64,000 nucleotides of DNA, from contig JAQJZZ010000011.1 of the NCBI GenBank assembly GCA_030077755.1, positions 2,852,001 to 2,916,000 on the forward strand, written 5' to 3'. The DNA is from Filosporella fistucella (lineage: Eukaryota > Ascomycota > Leotiomycetes > Helotiales). Under the pieces are notes generated by a model, which saw nothing but the letters and a program-made list of their open reading frames with translations, did not search any database and was not told the DNA's origin. The translations under genes and the position numbers were made by a program. Positions 30,695 to 43,341 of the stretch are shown here, in pieces; the stretch's first letter is position 1; each line of letters opens with the position of its first letter.

Positions 30695-33182
30695 ATGGAA
30701 GCACAGCAAGCATCGGTGACAAGAAAACGGACAGTTGCATCATGCTCCAATTGCTATCGTCGGAAACAAAAGGTAATGCAGACTTGCACAATTCTTATTT
30801 AGGCTTGATGAACAGTCCTCTGATTTATTCACATGTCACTTTAGTGTAATCGCCGTAGACCCTGCAACAATTGTACTGTCCGAAAAGTCGGCCATGAATG
30901 CTTCTACGATACCTTACCCTGGTATGGCCCTGGTTCTCTTATCCCACGCATTGGACTTTCTCGCTCCATTATACTGCTGGACCTCTCGGATAGTCTCCGT
31001 ACCAGCGAATTGCGGACAACTTATGCTTGACAAACCACCCGGTGAAATTCTAACCATCCATAGGAGCTCCCCTTCACAGGTCAATCATGACTCACAAGAC
31101 ACGATAGTCAATCTCAATAGGTCAGGCAACACTTCTGCTAGTAGAAGTACTGCCGTCCGAGATCAACTAGGATACTCTTCAATTAAAGAAACTAATGCCT
31201 TTGTTGAGGCTAGTGAGGTAATTTCACTTGACATAATGTTGAACATTCTGCTAACATAGTCAGGTGTTACAAAATAGCAGTGGCCATGACACTTACAAAC
31301 CTCTCCCCGATTCTGCGCGACCAACATGGCAAAAGTACTGGCGAATGGTCTCTGAGTTGCCCTGTGTTGCGGTATTTGATGAACTTACTGCCATCTACCT
31401 TTCCGAAGTCCATTGGTAAGTATTTCCAAGGAGTTTTCTTGCTGTAGCCCGATGATTCGGAGTCTAACCTAAATCTAATAATAATAGGAAACCTCTTCCA
31501 ACTCGCGGAAATAATCACTGACTCGAACTTAATAGGCTTTATGGTATAATCGAGCCGCGCTATTTCAACGACGCTCTCAAAGAATGGCGCAAGTATACTT
31601 CAAGCGCTTCGGGGTCAACGAGCATTGATTCTATTTCTGCTGAGCTCAGGTGCTTTCCAGCTATGCTCTTTCAATTATTTGCGACGTCCCTGCTGTATTT
31701 GCCATCAGGATCCAAGATTGAGGAATCACTTGAGTCAACTCCTCTGCAGTTATCTCAAAAGTATAGTGATGCTGGCGTGGAAATAATGCAACTACTAGGA
31801 TATCAAAGAACTGCGATGGTTGCAGTGCAGCACGATCTCCTTAGGGCTGCCTGGCTCAAAAATCGAGGCCGTGGCGCCGAGGCGTGGCATGCCTTGAGTA
31901 ATTCTATTAGGTGAGTGACAGTGTCATCGTTAATTGTCTTGTATGCTTATATGGATTAGGAAAGCTCAAGATCTCAATTTACATCGACGGGGGAAAACTT
32001 TCCCGGATCCGTCGAGAGAAGAGTTCTGGTATGACGAATGGAAGAAAAGGTTATGGATAACCCTATATATGTGGGATAGGTACGACCATAGCCTCTGCAA
32101 TCTGAATTATGACTTACTGTGGGAGTAACATGTCCATCCTGCTTGGCCGACCGCGGTTGATCAACGCAGCGGACTGTGATGCTGAGCCTCCAATAGATTG
32201 TGATATCCCTGAAAACCTCGAGAGCGTTAATTTGTCAACGATTCGAGAGTATGTCTCTCGAAATGATAGGATTCCCTCATCTATATGCATGAATTTGTTC
32301 ATGTACTCGCTCGCACAAAAAATACACGAAATACGGGCCTTCGGGGCAGACAACCGGAACTTGAAGGACTATACTGTGGTGCAAAGGCTTCACTATCAAA
32401 TCCTCTCTTTACTCGAGGAACTACCACCTGCTTTCCGCGCCCCAAACCCCAATCTATCATGGGATTTACAGATGCCTATCTTGCCACGACAACGCGAGAA
32501 AATATACACAAGCGTAGTATCATTACTCATGGCACTTCACCGCCCCCATGTCGCGAAGCACATGGAGAGTCGACAAAGAGCGCAAGAAGCAGCTCTTAAT
32601 GTCCTCGAATCACAACAACGCTTTTTCGAACTGATCAACAGAAATCATTATGGATACTTTGGCAATGCATTTTTTAGCATTGATGCAGCAATTGTGCTAT
32701 CCACTGTGGTATCAGTATATCCTTGCAAGGACCTTGGAATGCTTCACCAAATAGTACTTGCCATACAACAGGCGATAGGTCGGTTGAGCTTGATTGAGAC
32801 CCAAAATGAGTTGGCGCCATTCGGGATCAACATTATTCGCTCATGTTACCAGATGGTCAAAGATAGATACGATGAGATTAAGCATGCCAATTTAACAGTG
32901 GCGCCAGGTTGGTCTTCGAACACTGAGAACCAAGATGTCTCAAGCGAAGGGATGGACACAGCCCTTGAAAGTTTTAATTTCTCGGAGCTGGGGGACGATC
33001 TGAATATTGGGTTTCCTGTTTTCAACGCCACCGCCCCCAATCAAGCAGATTTTGCGGAGATGAACGAAATAGGAAGGAACGAATTTGATACTTCCTACTG
33101 GATGGAGTATAGACAGCAGGTCTTCGACGATGCCACTGATATACTAGATGGCGACATGTTTCAAGGCTCGCTATTCGGCTGA
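30695..33182 (+). CDS. Zn2Cys6 transcription factor, 670 aa
   Basis: Seven exons: 30695-30772, 30845-30921, 31064-31217, 31264-31415, 31536-31910, 31960-32079 and 32126-33182 (2013 nt, all phases close). The zinc cluster spans intron 1: Cys17-x2-Cys20-x6-Cys27-x5-Cys33-x2-Cys36-x8-Cys45. Intron 2 (142 bp) was placed on a CTAAC branch point and CATAG acceptor; an alternative acceptor 3 bp on also keeps frame. The fungal regulator middle domain is clear: ELPCVAVFDELTAIYLSEVHW|LYGIIEPRYF, AWHALSNSIR|KAQDLNLHRRG, and MWDS|NMSILLGRPRLIN. The C-terminal part is acidic and may activate. Nuclear regulator; it may control the adjacent SDR/NTF2/EthD/reductase genes (inference from position only). Confidence 0.82.
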
Positions 33183-33526
33183 TTGGATCTCTTGGTAATA
33201 GGAATCAGGCGACTAAGCCCCGCGATAGGCAGGATAAGGCTGGGCTAAGAGATATGTTTCGTGCGCTTTTTATGTCGTTTGGCATCCTTCTCTGGAATGT
33301 TTTCAGGTCTGTCCTTGTATGTCGCTTCTAGGGTTTCTGGAATCATACGCAGTCGAATAGTTGAGGCTCAGTGTAGCAAGATTTTAACTTTCTGATTTGC
33401 AAATCTGCGCGGTGGAATTGACTGCTTGATCCATGAGCCTTGGTCTGTGACGCATTCCAAATAAAGACTGACATTTTATGAGCGAATATGGTACGTTCCT
33501 TGATCTAGCGCTTTGATATCGTCGCT
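33183..33526. other. 3' flank of regulator, no gene
   Basis: 344 bp without supported features. Confidence 0.5.
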
Positions 33527-34003
33527 TTAGTGGCCTAGCTTTTCCGACTGAATAACAATCTTCAGAAATTGCTTGACACTACCTTCAACGTATGCCTCGA
33601 TATTGATAGCAGGTTGAGATTCCAAATATGAGCGTATGTCAAACTTCGGTCTACTCGTCGCGAGGATATGAAGATTCCTCTTGTGCTTCTCAAAGAGATG
33701 GCTAATCTGACGCTGTTGACCTTCAATTTCCTCTTGCAGCTTTGCAGGCGGCAGGTTAGTCCATGGATGGAGCGATCGCACTCAGCACACGCTCTATTAC
33801 TTATCAATTTACATTTTAGTTCAAGTCCTGGAAGAAGCTCTCGCCAACATCATTGAAATTGCTGGCATTTATTACACATACATGATATTGCAAAACCACC
33901 AAATAGACGTGAACAATAGCGCCCTCAAGTTGTCTCGAGCCCTGACGTTCATTATTCAGATGTTAAATGCCAATGCTGGCATAACTGACAAGGTGGCACA
34001 CTA
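33527..34003. pseudogene. STAND/NACHT-type NTPase fragments in opposite orientation
   Basis: On the minus strand (33807-33527) a broken frame reads HLFEKHKRNLHILATSRPKF and EAYVEGSVKQFL, resembling the sensor part of fungal NACHT domains. On the plus strand (about 33817-34003) an open segment reads EEALANIIEIAGIYYTYM and ALTFIIQML, similar to the helical region in front of the NACHT domain in fungal STAND proteins. The two pieces face away from each other, so if both are real they come from a rearranged dead gene. No Walker A motif was found. Confidence 0.35.
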
Positions 34004-37000
34004 GTTTGACTACGGGTGGTGTCTGGCACCTATCCGGGGCATGGCCGTATATATACAGGATCTCTGTCTTTCTCTAAAAAGGCGGGGATTGGTTTTGTAA
34101 CTATAATGGAAACCATTCCTCCTCATCATGGAAGACGGATTCTCGACCATCTGCACCTGGGATTAGGAATAAGGGGTGCCCGTTGCCGAAGGTGTAATAA
34201 TACAGCTTTGCATTCTTGAGGTCTAAAGCGGGCATGATTAGGAAATCGGGAAGTGGAGTCTAATTGAGAACTAATACTGAGTCTATAGTAATTAAAGGAG
34301 AATAAATGGGCAGACAACAAATTCCGCACACTCTTTCCAATGACCTCTCTATGACTTATATCCAAAAAGCTAATCTCAATTACATATACTAGATATTTCT
34401 TCAAAAGTTCGAATGATATTTCCAGACGAAGAACAGACGAGAAAAAAAGAGGAATTAGAAGCAACTCAGCCAGTGGCTTTAAATATAGCGTAGGTATCAC
34501 TGTATTCATACACGGCACATTATCCTCTCCCCTCCTCTCAGTCTCCAAGTAAAAATTCCTTTCGTACCTACCGAAGTGTATGTTTGCATGTTTCAGGGGT
34601 TTGCCTGTGTCCGTTCTGATCATCGCCATGGCTCTCACATCTTGAAGTTTGACCACGTCACTGGGCTTCAAGATGCATCTGACCCTGTCAGTCTGCACAT
34701 TTATTTGTCAGTGGTATTTGTCAGTGGTAATATTGATACCTACTTCTGCATATTATGTGCTTCAATCTGCGCTGGGGAAGTGTGGGTGCGGGTAAGGCCG
34801 ACAGGGGGCTGAGTCAGCATATAAGGTTAAACTTAATTTCGACTTCAAACTCTCTCTGCCTCACCGACATTTTGTCTCAGCAACAACCAACCACTCACCA
34901 ACACATGCGCCGTCACTTCGCGTTTATCCCACAATCCCACCAGCATAATATGCCAAGTTCAAATACCAGCATGAAATTTCATAAGAGAGCCAATAACGAC
35001 TGCATCCGCCGCTGCAGCAGCTTCTCCGAATTCCGGGTTATCAGCGTCTCCCACGTTTTTCGGGTACGGTGTGCAACAAAGGGATGGGGAAGCTGGTGGC
35101 AATGGTGACAACTGTGATTAGTCACGAGGATAGTCTCGGACAGGTCGTCGATATGGAATAGGGGTGGTTTGCTATGATGAAGACGGCTTGGAGATTGGAC
35201 TGTAATTGCAATTTGACAGCCACGATCATGATACCATCTGATACGATACTGGAGATGCTCTTGCGCGGGAAAAGCCTGGCATGTCCAGAAATCAAGAATG
35301 CCATGGATAACGAAAGATTTGAAGGCAGGACCACGAATTCGCAAAGCTATCACAAGACCACCTCATATCTGGCTGCTATTGTTTGGGCATATTATACTGC
35401 TTACTATGGAAGATTCGCAAACACGTAAAGTCATAATCGGAATGGCTTCGCAAAGGAACGATGGAGCCAAGCAACTTGGGAAGCTTGGGAAGTAGGCCGG
35501 TGTCGTGAAGCTTGGTGCTCGCAGTTATATACGCAAAGGAGATAGCTGAAGGAGCACATTGTGTGCCTAACCAGTTTCGTGATCTTATTCCGATTAACTT
35601 TAGCAGATGCGAGAGTGAGACCTGGAATTGAACAAACTGAATTTCACAGACGAACTTTCCCATAGGAGGAGTTCGCTGCGATGCGAGGCATCCACTGACA
35701 ATCCGAGCCTGATGAAGAGGTGATTGTTCCGAAGCCATCAGCCTTGTCGAGCGAATCAAGAACCACGGGGAACGACAGAAGTGTTTGTGCATGCAAACTT
35801 GCACGCGTGCCGGAGACTACTTTATTCGGTAGAGGTTCGAGATTCCGTTTCGGCCCTTTTGCTGCCGCATTTGCATCTGCAGCGAAGAATCGAAACAAAA
35901 GAGACCCGAGCTGACAGCAGTGCGTGTGAAGATCTGGGTTGCATGCCCCGTTGAAGATCACTCAATGTCGTTCTGTAAGCGATGTTCACTGCGTGGATTG
36001 TTTCTTTACACCCTACGATTGGCTTTCCTCGACACCATTTGTCAAATACATCAGACTGTTTCTCTCCAAACGCCCGGTGATCGGGCCATGCCATTAATCC
36101 GAGCTTTTTCGCAAAGGGTCTTGAGGAACAAATAACACACAATCGCGAGAGTTCTGTTTGGTGCAAACATTTTGGATATACTTTGCGAATTTGGAGTTGT
36201 TCTGTACAAGAAACCCAAAGGGCATATTCCTCCGGAAGGCTTTTTCATATGTCACAAATGATGATGCTACCGGGTCGTCCAACTCCGCAACTTTGGCAAT
36301 CGAGCCAATGTAAGTTCAGTGCCTAACGAACGGCGGAGGTCTTGTGGGGAGCTGCGGGATAGCTCTCCGCCGCTGTGGCCTAATGGTGGCCTAAGCTGTC
36401 GATCCCGTCGATGCAATTCAGGTGATACCCGTTGGAAACATGTCCCGATACAGTCACGTGTAAAGTGCCGTCAACACCTCAAGCCTAGGTTGAAGTACTA
36501 TTGCTGCGGGATCTAGCTACAAGTGTGGCCTAGATCCGGCATACTATAGAAGCGAAGTCACGATGCTGGGATCTTGGGGCGATTTCACCTCTTCTCCATA
36601 ACTGCCGTTCAAGTCAAGTTGGCTTGTGAAGGAGGTTTTTGAGGTAGTCACAGACATCATCCAGTCATAGATTAGCCGAGGAAAGTATACACAATTTTGT
36701 TGCCCCTTTATTAGAGTAATGAACATATTCGTGGGCCTCAACATCATTTCGGATGGTAGACCTTGGCAAGAGTGACAGCTCTCGTATATTACACAGTTCG
36801 TTCAAAGATTGGTCTCGTCCTCAGACTAAACAGCTTCTCTTGCGACTTGGGCTCACGAACAAATAGTAGGTTTTCGGGTACCTTTCTGCTTGATGCTTTT
36901 AATGTGTCGAATATTGGGATGAGAAATGGACAAAGAGAAGTGAACTTCTTTCATTTCACGTGATATGGCAACCAACTCAAGGAGATCATCCCTTTTCCTC

Positions 37001-38128
37001 TCAAACGTAGCTGGGGAAAGTTCAACTAAGGTTGGATGTGGCGGTCTCTCGTGTTTTGTGTCATGCGTCATTGCGATCAAAGTTTGGGGGCGGAGACCTT
37101 CCGAGTGGCAAAGTCGACCCGGTCCCGATATCTGATTGTCCTGGCTTCAGGATAGAAGCAGCTGTTTGTTCAACTTTATTCTCCGTCAAATTAACAGCGC
37201 GTTCAATACTTCTCGGATTCATGCTATTTCAATTTTTGTAAGAGTCCTTTCCATTACGAACTCCAATACAGATGAGAGGAAGAATGCGCAAATGACTGTC
37301 ATTGAATACTAAGCGAATTTTAAGCTTCACTAAGAACGCGGAGTCCAAGCTGTTGGCCTCTCAGATCACATAGCGAAGATGGCCCTGCAAATTCTGGTTT
37401 CACCATTCAAGGAATGTTCACCAACCCCAGCCTGTGCTTGGTGCTCGGACCCTTAGACCACAGCAAATTGGGCATCCCACGCCCTATGCTTTCCTCTGGC
37501 AAAAGGTCTATCCTGGATATGTTTCCTGCCATCGTACACAACGTCATTAATGTTGGAGCCCGTATTCGCCGAGCTTTCGAGTTTCAACTAACCCGACGGA
37601 CGAACGATACACGAAAGCCAGTATACTGCCCATGCGATTTCTTGTGTGTATAGGAGCTCTCATGCGCAAAACTAGTCCGAAGATGTGATTTGCTGGGAAA
37701 GGTGCAGGCATTGCTATCAATCTGATCATGCCTAACATCAGGAGTACACTGTTTTGTCGTGAGGAAACTTTACAACGTACATGCTCACCTCGGTCCAGAC
37801 CTCAAGCAGTCTCAATGCTGTTGAGTTCGTCCGTCTTTAAAGACACTGACCCTCGCCGAAAGATGTTCGTACGGTATTGCGTTCATCTCTATAACAGATT
37901 CGTTATCAGATGCAATCATCATCATTTGCCAGACAGGATACGGGTCTGCCTCAATGTTATTTTCTTCTCACACACACTAAAAGCATTCGACTGGTATGGT
38001 TATGCGGTTTTCAACGGGAATGAACGATACTATCTTTTAATCAACAATACCGGAACATCTTATCGACGGACTGATGCTGAACTACTCCATTCTTTAACAC
38101 CATACTGCCTATCCTTTCGGCCCTAGCA
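34004..38128. other. gene-poor region, no confident gene
   Basis: About 4.1 kb with many short ORFs on both strands and none with convincing domains or linked exons. A 190-codon minus ORF (34126-34698) has no recognisable feature. Some minus-strand stretches look protein-like, for example YPKNVGDADNPEF...ADAVVIGSLMKF near 34980-35070, and AFRRNMPFGFLVQNNS near 36210-36260. Each ends quickly in stops. It may hold old decayed genes. Confidence 0.4.
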
Positions 38129-39783
38129 ATGTCCTCTGATTCCAGCTCAACCGCGATTTACACTTCCTCAACACTGTATATTTCTATCGAGCAGCCGACC
38201 ACACTTTCCACAATCATATCGACACCCACTTTAACTATAAGTCAAGCATTCACATCTACCAATACCGCGGAAGCGAAGCAGACTCTGTCTTCAGCCAGCG
38301 TATGTTGTGACACTGTATTTTGATCTTCATCAAGGCTCGATTTCGGGATATGTCTAACTCATATCAGATGGCTCAATCATCAGCTTTACCTCCTGACCCT
38401 ACCCCAAGAGCAATGTCTATCGACTCGCCGTCTCAAGTAAATCGTGAACGCATCATCATTCTCGCTTTGGTGTGTGTGGTTATCTTTGCCATTGTAGCAT
38501 TTATTGCTGCTTATTGTTATCGACGATCAAAGAAGATCTGTGTGAAAAAGCATCAAGACCTCGAGGAGGGTAAAAATGAAGTAGAGGCTGCACGAGCAAT
38601 GTGGCCCGCCGACCACACTCTGAAAGACGGGTATAGCTCATGGGGAGCAGCGTCCGAAAGGACCATCCACATCCAGCTTGAGCGGGAAACACCAGCACCA
38701 TTTCTCGACGCCCCTGTTACTCCGATTGCGACTGAAGAAGGCATTGTTCCTCATCCTCTATTCCATCCGGGTATCCAACGCTCTCGGACATTACCATATT
38801 CCAGGCCAAAGGTTCCAATATCCCGACTAGCAATGTCGTACCCACGTATGCGAAATGGACAGATATCCTACCTCGATCCTAGATCATCTCATTCATTCGA
38901 GAGATACAGACCTGATGTTCCTATGACTCCCTTCAACACGATGCAGACTCGACGGCCGCAGACGCCTGAACTGGCGCTGTCTGTCCCTGTTCGTCGCACG
39001 ATCCCCAATCATACGACTAGACGCGAGGTCCATTCAATATGGTCTTCGGGATCTAGTGAGGGCACACCCTCATCTCCAAGTGTTTACGCCACACCATCCC
39101 AGGCTACTAACCGCGATCCTTTAAACCTCCTCTATCCTACCCCAGTAGCAAAAGACTACACAAAATTTCCAAGCTCTCCACCTCAATCTCCTCCACTATC
39201 CAACTTGACCCACTCCGGAAGGGGCGACTCTCCTACCATTCGCCCTGGAACTTCAGCTTGCCCCCTGTTCCATCTCGACAACCTTATTTGCCCACCGTCT
39301 CCACAATCTCTACCTCGGTCTCCATCGCCGATATATAATCCTGAAACACTATCTCGTTCTCGCTCTTCGCCTTCTCTGCGTTCTCAAGCCAGGGAACAAA
39401 GAAGGGGGTCTTACGAATGTGCACTTGCAGCCCAACTTGAAATTCGCGAGGAACCAATCTTCAAGATCGAGCGCTGGCTTCACGGGAGTACAGGAACTGC
39501 TTCTGCATTTGGCAGCTTCATTGCTGAAAGTGAAAATGGAGATGATTTCACACCACCACCTATCCGAGAACCAGAATCCGAGACAGAGGAAGTCCTAGAG
39601 TATGAGGAAACCAAAAATGCCATACAAAAAAATGAAGAAATGGATGCAGCCGCTCAAGAAGAGAAATGGAACGGCGAAAGAAGGATCTCTATATCTCCCA
39701 TTCGTGGGATGAGAAGTTCGGCAAGCAGACCGAAGAGTGTAAGAAGCATACAAAAAGGGGATGGAATCGGTACTGCCTTATGA
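38129..39783 (+). CDS. single-pass membrane protein with long cytosolic tail, 528 aa
   Basis: Two exons: 38129-38299 and 38368-39783 (1587 nt, 528 aa), joined in phase 0 over a GTATGT...CTAAC...CAG intron. The N-terminal 80 residues are Ser/Thr-rich, like an O-glycosylated ectodomain, but without a classic signal peptide. One hydrophobic segment (IIILALVCVVIFAIVAFIAA, about residues 87-106) is followed by YCYRRSKK, positive-inside, so the tail of about 420 residues is likely cytosolic. The tail is rich in Ser-Pro and Thr-Pro (SSPPQSPPLSNL, PSPQSLPRSPSP), many of them possible proline-directed kinase sites, and ends in an acidic coiled segment. The plan resembles fungal wall-stress sensor-like proteins, but no WSC domain or other named domain is present. 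Confidence 0.65.
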
Positions 39784-42181
39784 CTCCCGGCCTGGGAAAG
39801 GAGGTGGAAGGGCACAGACTGGGGTAACGAATGATGACTTATGACTTGTATATTTGACTAGATAGATAGTATGCTCAGGCTGAACTCAAATGTGTATATT
39901 ACCTATATCAAATCCTGTTGTGTAAGCTACGTGATTGTAGCGGTACCAAAAATCGACAAGGTCTATCGAAAGGAGAAATTCAGGGTGTGTTCACCAACTA
40001 AGTTACATAGGTGTACGCAATATATCTCAAGCTATCACTCCGAGCAAACTTGTTTCATTCACCTCTTATGCCAAAGACGATATTCTTCCGTTCTTCTTTT
40101 TCAGATTTGTTATCAAAAACTCGGCTCTAAATCCTTTAGATTTAGACTAGTGCAATATTTATCTTTTGGTACAGATGTAAAGGGTCTCTGCAAGAATACC
40201 ATGGGGTAGAAGTAGGATTCTCGGTGGTGTTGCCGCCCATAGTTAAGATCTGCGTACATGCTAAGCGCACGTTCACGACAACGGGGGCAGATCATATCTG
40301 CCTTCTCAATAACACATATCAAATCCCCTTCATTTCACGATTTATATCTCACGACCTATCTCAATCTCTCAAAAGCCTCTCTCCATCCTACCTACAATAA
40401 TTCGTTCCATCTCTTCTCATTCACTTCCACAACCAACTCTATTCCGCCCGAAGTCTCTCCCTCCCATGACTCGTCCCTCCCACAAACTTCTCCTCATACC
40501 ATTCTCCGTCCAGGGCGAAACAGTAAACTTTTCCGATCCCCGATCCCGTCTTAGGGAAAGCTTATATCTAGAGTTCACCTAAACCTCCGACTCCGGGTAA
40601 ATTTCAGACGTCAAACTTTTATCGGTCAACGGCAACCTTAAATTTCCGGTATTATGTTATGATTTTCTGAGTTTGATAGATTTTGAGAGATTGACAGTGA
40701 TTGATCTACGAGATCTGGTGGTGGAAATATGCCGTATCATTTGAGTTTTTGGTCGGGGACAGGGCAGGCATGAGAATACCAAAGCTGTTCGGCCGGTCTT
40801 TTGTTCGCGAAGATCAATTAGTTTTAAGGAGGGTGTTTAAGCTTCCGCTTATATGCCAAGGTATCGGTTGGATGAAGTTACGGGACGGGGTCCGGGGATG
40901 TATGTTTTGGTTGGGGAGAGGTTGGGGGTTTAATTGTGTTTGGTATTTGCTTGCTGTAAGGGGAGCAATATTGGGTTGGGGTTTCAGGTTCAGGAGGTTT
41001 GAGGTGGGAATTAGGATTAGGGAGGTGGATGTTGGTAGAAAGATTGGGTTGGTGGTGGAAGGGATAGAGTTGTTGCATAGCGGTAGAAAGTGGATGAGAG
41101 GTCGAGAAGAACACGGTGTTATGATGAGAAGTTCGTTTTGATTTGGATCAAGTTTATTGCAAAGGATGTGTGAATTCCTTTGAGATTCTGTAACTGAAGT
41201 GCAGAGTCTTGTTACCATGGGAGAGGGCACCCACATCTTTCTGACCAAATATGCAAATGCTGAGTAGTAGGAAGAGATAATTTTAAGTATTAGAAGAGTC
41301 TCATCTGATAATGTCCACACATCAGTGAAGTAGACTATGGCAGAATATTAGTAGAGCCCGTAATTCATATGTATGTATGTAGACCACGAGTCTTCATTTT
41401 CTCTTTTCCTTTATCAACATAGCCGTCAGCAATGTCCAGTTTAATTGCTGTCTCGTTTAGATGTGCAAAAGTCGAAATATTCTTCCGCTACAGCAATCAT
41501 TCAAATTGTGAAATCATCTCAGAAGCTGAGTAATAGAGAGAGCACTTGAAATTCCGAAAGGTAAGCGGTGCCCGCGGAATCCGATTTTGTCGTCACGCGG
41601 GTCGTGGTTCGAGATAAGCGAGGGGTGTGAATAGGGGGCATCTACGTACCTACCTTACCTAGTCAAGTGCTACCTCTTCATCTCCCTACCTTCAAAACAA
41701 TCAATAATACGTGCCCCAAGGATTCGAAATACAGTGCAATGACCCATAAATATTTCTGCCTATTCCAATGCTTTGTCAGAAATGACGAATAGTTTCAGAC
41801 ATTGCTGAATGGCATTCTTGGCTTTACTTGGCTCTGACAGTCCACCCGCTTTTTCGGGAAAGATGTTCGCCCGATCCATCTCAGTGTCACCACTTTCAAG
41901 TTTTGGAGATCTCCCGATTGATAGATCTTACTAGGGTGGGAGAACACATTTGTAATGCCCAGATGGAGGCTTGCAGGACTTACGATGCTATACGATCTTT
42001 AGACCACCGTCACGTCGGGCTGACAGTTTGAAGACGAAGACTCGAAGCTGTCGGAAGAGATATAGGTGATTTCAATTGAACGAGATTGAGTATATATATA
42101 GAGAGCCATTACATCCTCGATATTTAGAAGCATTCACATATTAAATTTCAAGTCGTTCTACAGATCGAATACAAGCCCAAT
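39784..42181. other. intergenic, 2.4 kb, no confident gene
   Basis: Short ORFs only. A segment at about 40860-41110 has strong G/T bias on the plus strand (see findings), giving overlapping long ORFs on both strands that I do not trust. A TATATATATA box at 42091-42100 belongs to the next gene. Confidence 0.5.
42091..42100 (+). promoter_or_regulatory. TATA box of NmrA-like gene
   Basis: TATATATATA located 82-91 bp before the ATG at 42182. Confidence 0.45.
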
Positions 42182-43219
42182 ATGTCTTCTGCAACCCTCA
42201 AGAATATTGCCATCATTGGAGTATTTTGATTCATCCCGGTTCTTGAAGTTGCATGCTAATATACCAAAGGGAAGTGGTAACACTGGAGCTCCTATAGTCG
42301 CCGGTCTCCTGGCTAGTGGAAAATTCAACGTCACGATCCTTTCCCGCATCGAATCAAAAGCAACATTCCCAGCGGGTGTGACAGTGAAGAAGATCGATTT
42401 GAAGTCAGAATCTGAGCTTCGCTCGGCATTTGAAGGACAGGACGCTGTTCTTTGCGCAATACATGATGTTTCCACTATTACCCAGGTCCCTATCATCAAC
42501 GCAGCTTATAAAGCGGATGTCAAAAGATTCATTCCTAGCGAATTTGCGGCTACTGGACTTGCACCACCCGTTTCGCATCTTGATGGAGTAGCGCAGGATA
42601 GGAAAACCATTCTCGACTTACTGAATCAGAAAGTCAAGGAGGGAGAAGCTGCTGGAAAGGACTTCCATTGGACTGCTGTCAATTGCGGGGCTTTCTTCGA
42701 CTGGCATGTCACATACACCCCAGAATTTGTCTCGCTTTTGCTAATTATACTCAAAGGTTTTTGTATAGTGGATTCGGTGATATCCATCTCCCCCCCAACA
42801 AGACCGCCAAAATTTGGGACAGTGGCAACAATAAATTCAGCGCTACCAATCAATCTACCGTCGCGCAAGCCGTTATATCTATTCTTACAACAGCTGAGGC
42901 ACAGACTCGTGATCGTTTCGTTAACATTGCATCTTTCGCAACTTCTCAGAATGAGATGGTAGCTGCTCTCGAGAAAGCTTCCGGCGAAAAATGGGCAGTT
43001 GGGAAGACGACGACTAAAGATCAACTTGCGGTAGCTGAGAAAGCTCTCGAAGGAGGAGATTTTGAGGCAGCGTTAATGGATTGGTTGCGTAGTGCTATCT
43101 ATTCTGGCCAAGAAGCTGCTTTATTTCCGGAGGAGAAGTTAGATAATGAGCTTTTGGGGTTGCCCAAAGAGGAGATTAATGATGTTGTGGAGAAGATCTT
43201 GCGAGGGGAGAAGGTTTAA
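42182..43219 (+). CDS. NmrA-like / isoflavone reductase-like protein, 311 aa
   Basis: Three exons: 42182-42220, 42270-42703 and 42757-43219 (936 nt, 311 aa). Intron 1 splits the dinucleotide turn NIAIIG|GSGNTGAPIV (GxxGxTG). Further family features: NVTILSRIES, FEGQDAVLCAIHD, INAAYKADVKRFIPSEFA, and FHWTAVNCGAFFDW. Intron 2 appears to use a GC donor (TG|GCATGT) with a TTGCTAAT branch and CAAAG acceptor. That is the only join that gives FFDW|FLYSGFGDIHL, a conserved transition in these proteins. The protein is an atypical SDR binding NAD(P). Homologues are either reductases of aromatic compounds or redox-sensing regulators of the NmrA type; the conserved KRFIPSEF favours the reductase-like group. 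Cytosolic. Confidence 0.83.
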
Positions 43220-43341
43220 ATTTTCGATGGCAATACAGTCACTCATGATTCTGAGACATTGGAATTCCTGCTTGGTTTGATATTAAAAGCTGGGAGCGTA
43301 GTCTATATCGCATATAATTGTTATCCTCCAAAGTCTTCGTG

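Noticed and set aside
34126..34698. 190-codon minus-strand ORF in the gene-poor region
   Set aside because: No recognisable domain, mixed composition and no linked exons; treated as a chance ORF.
40814..41320. 168-codon minus and 146-codon plus ORFs over the G-rich stretch
   Set aside because: Open on both strands because of base bias; neither has protein-like composition.
41605..41640. Sequence with a GTGGTTCGAGA string that looks like a tRNA T-loop
   Set aside because: No matching acceptor, anticodon or D-arm can be drawn around it.
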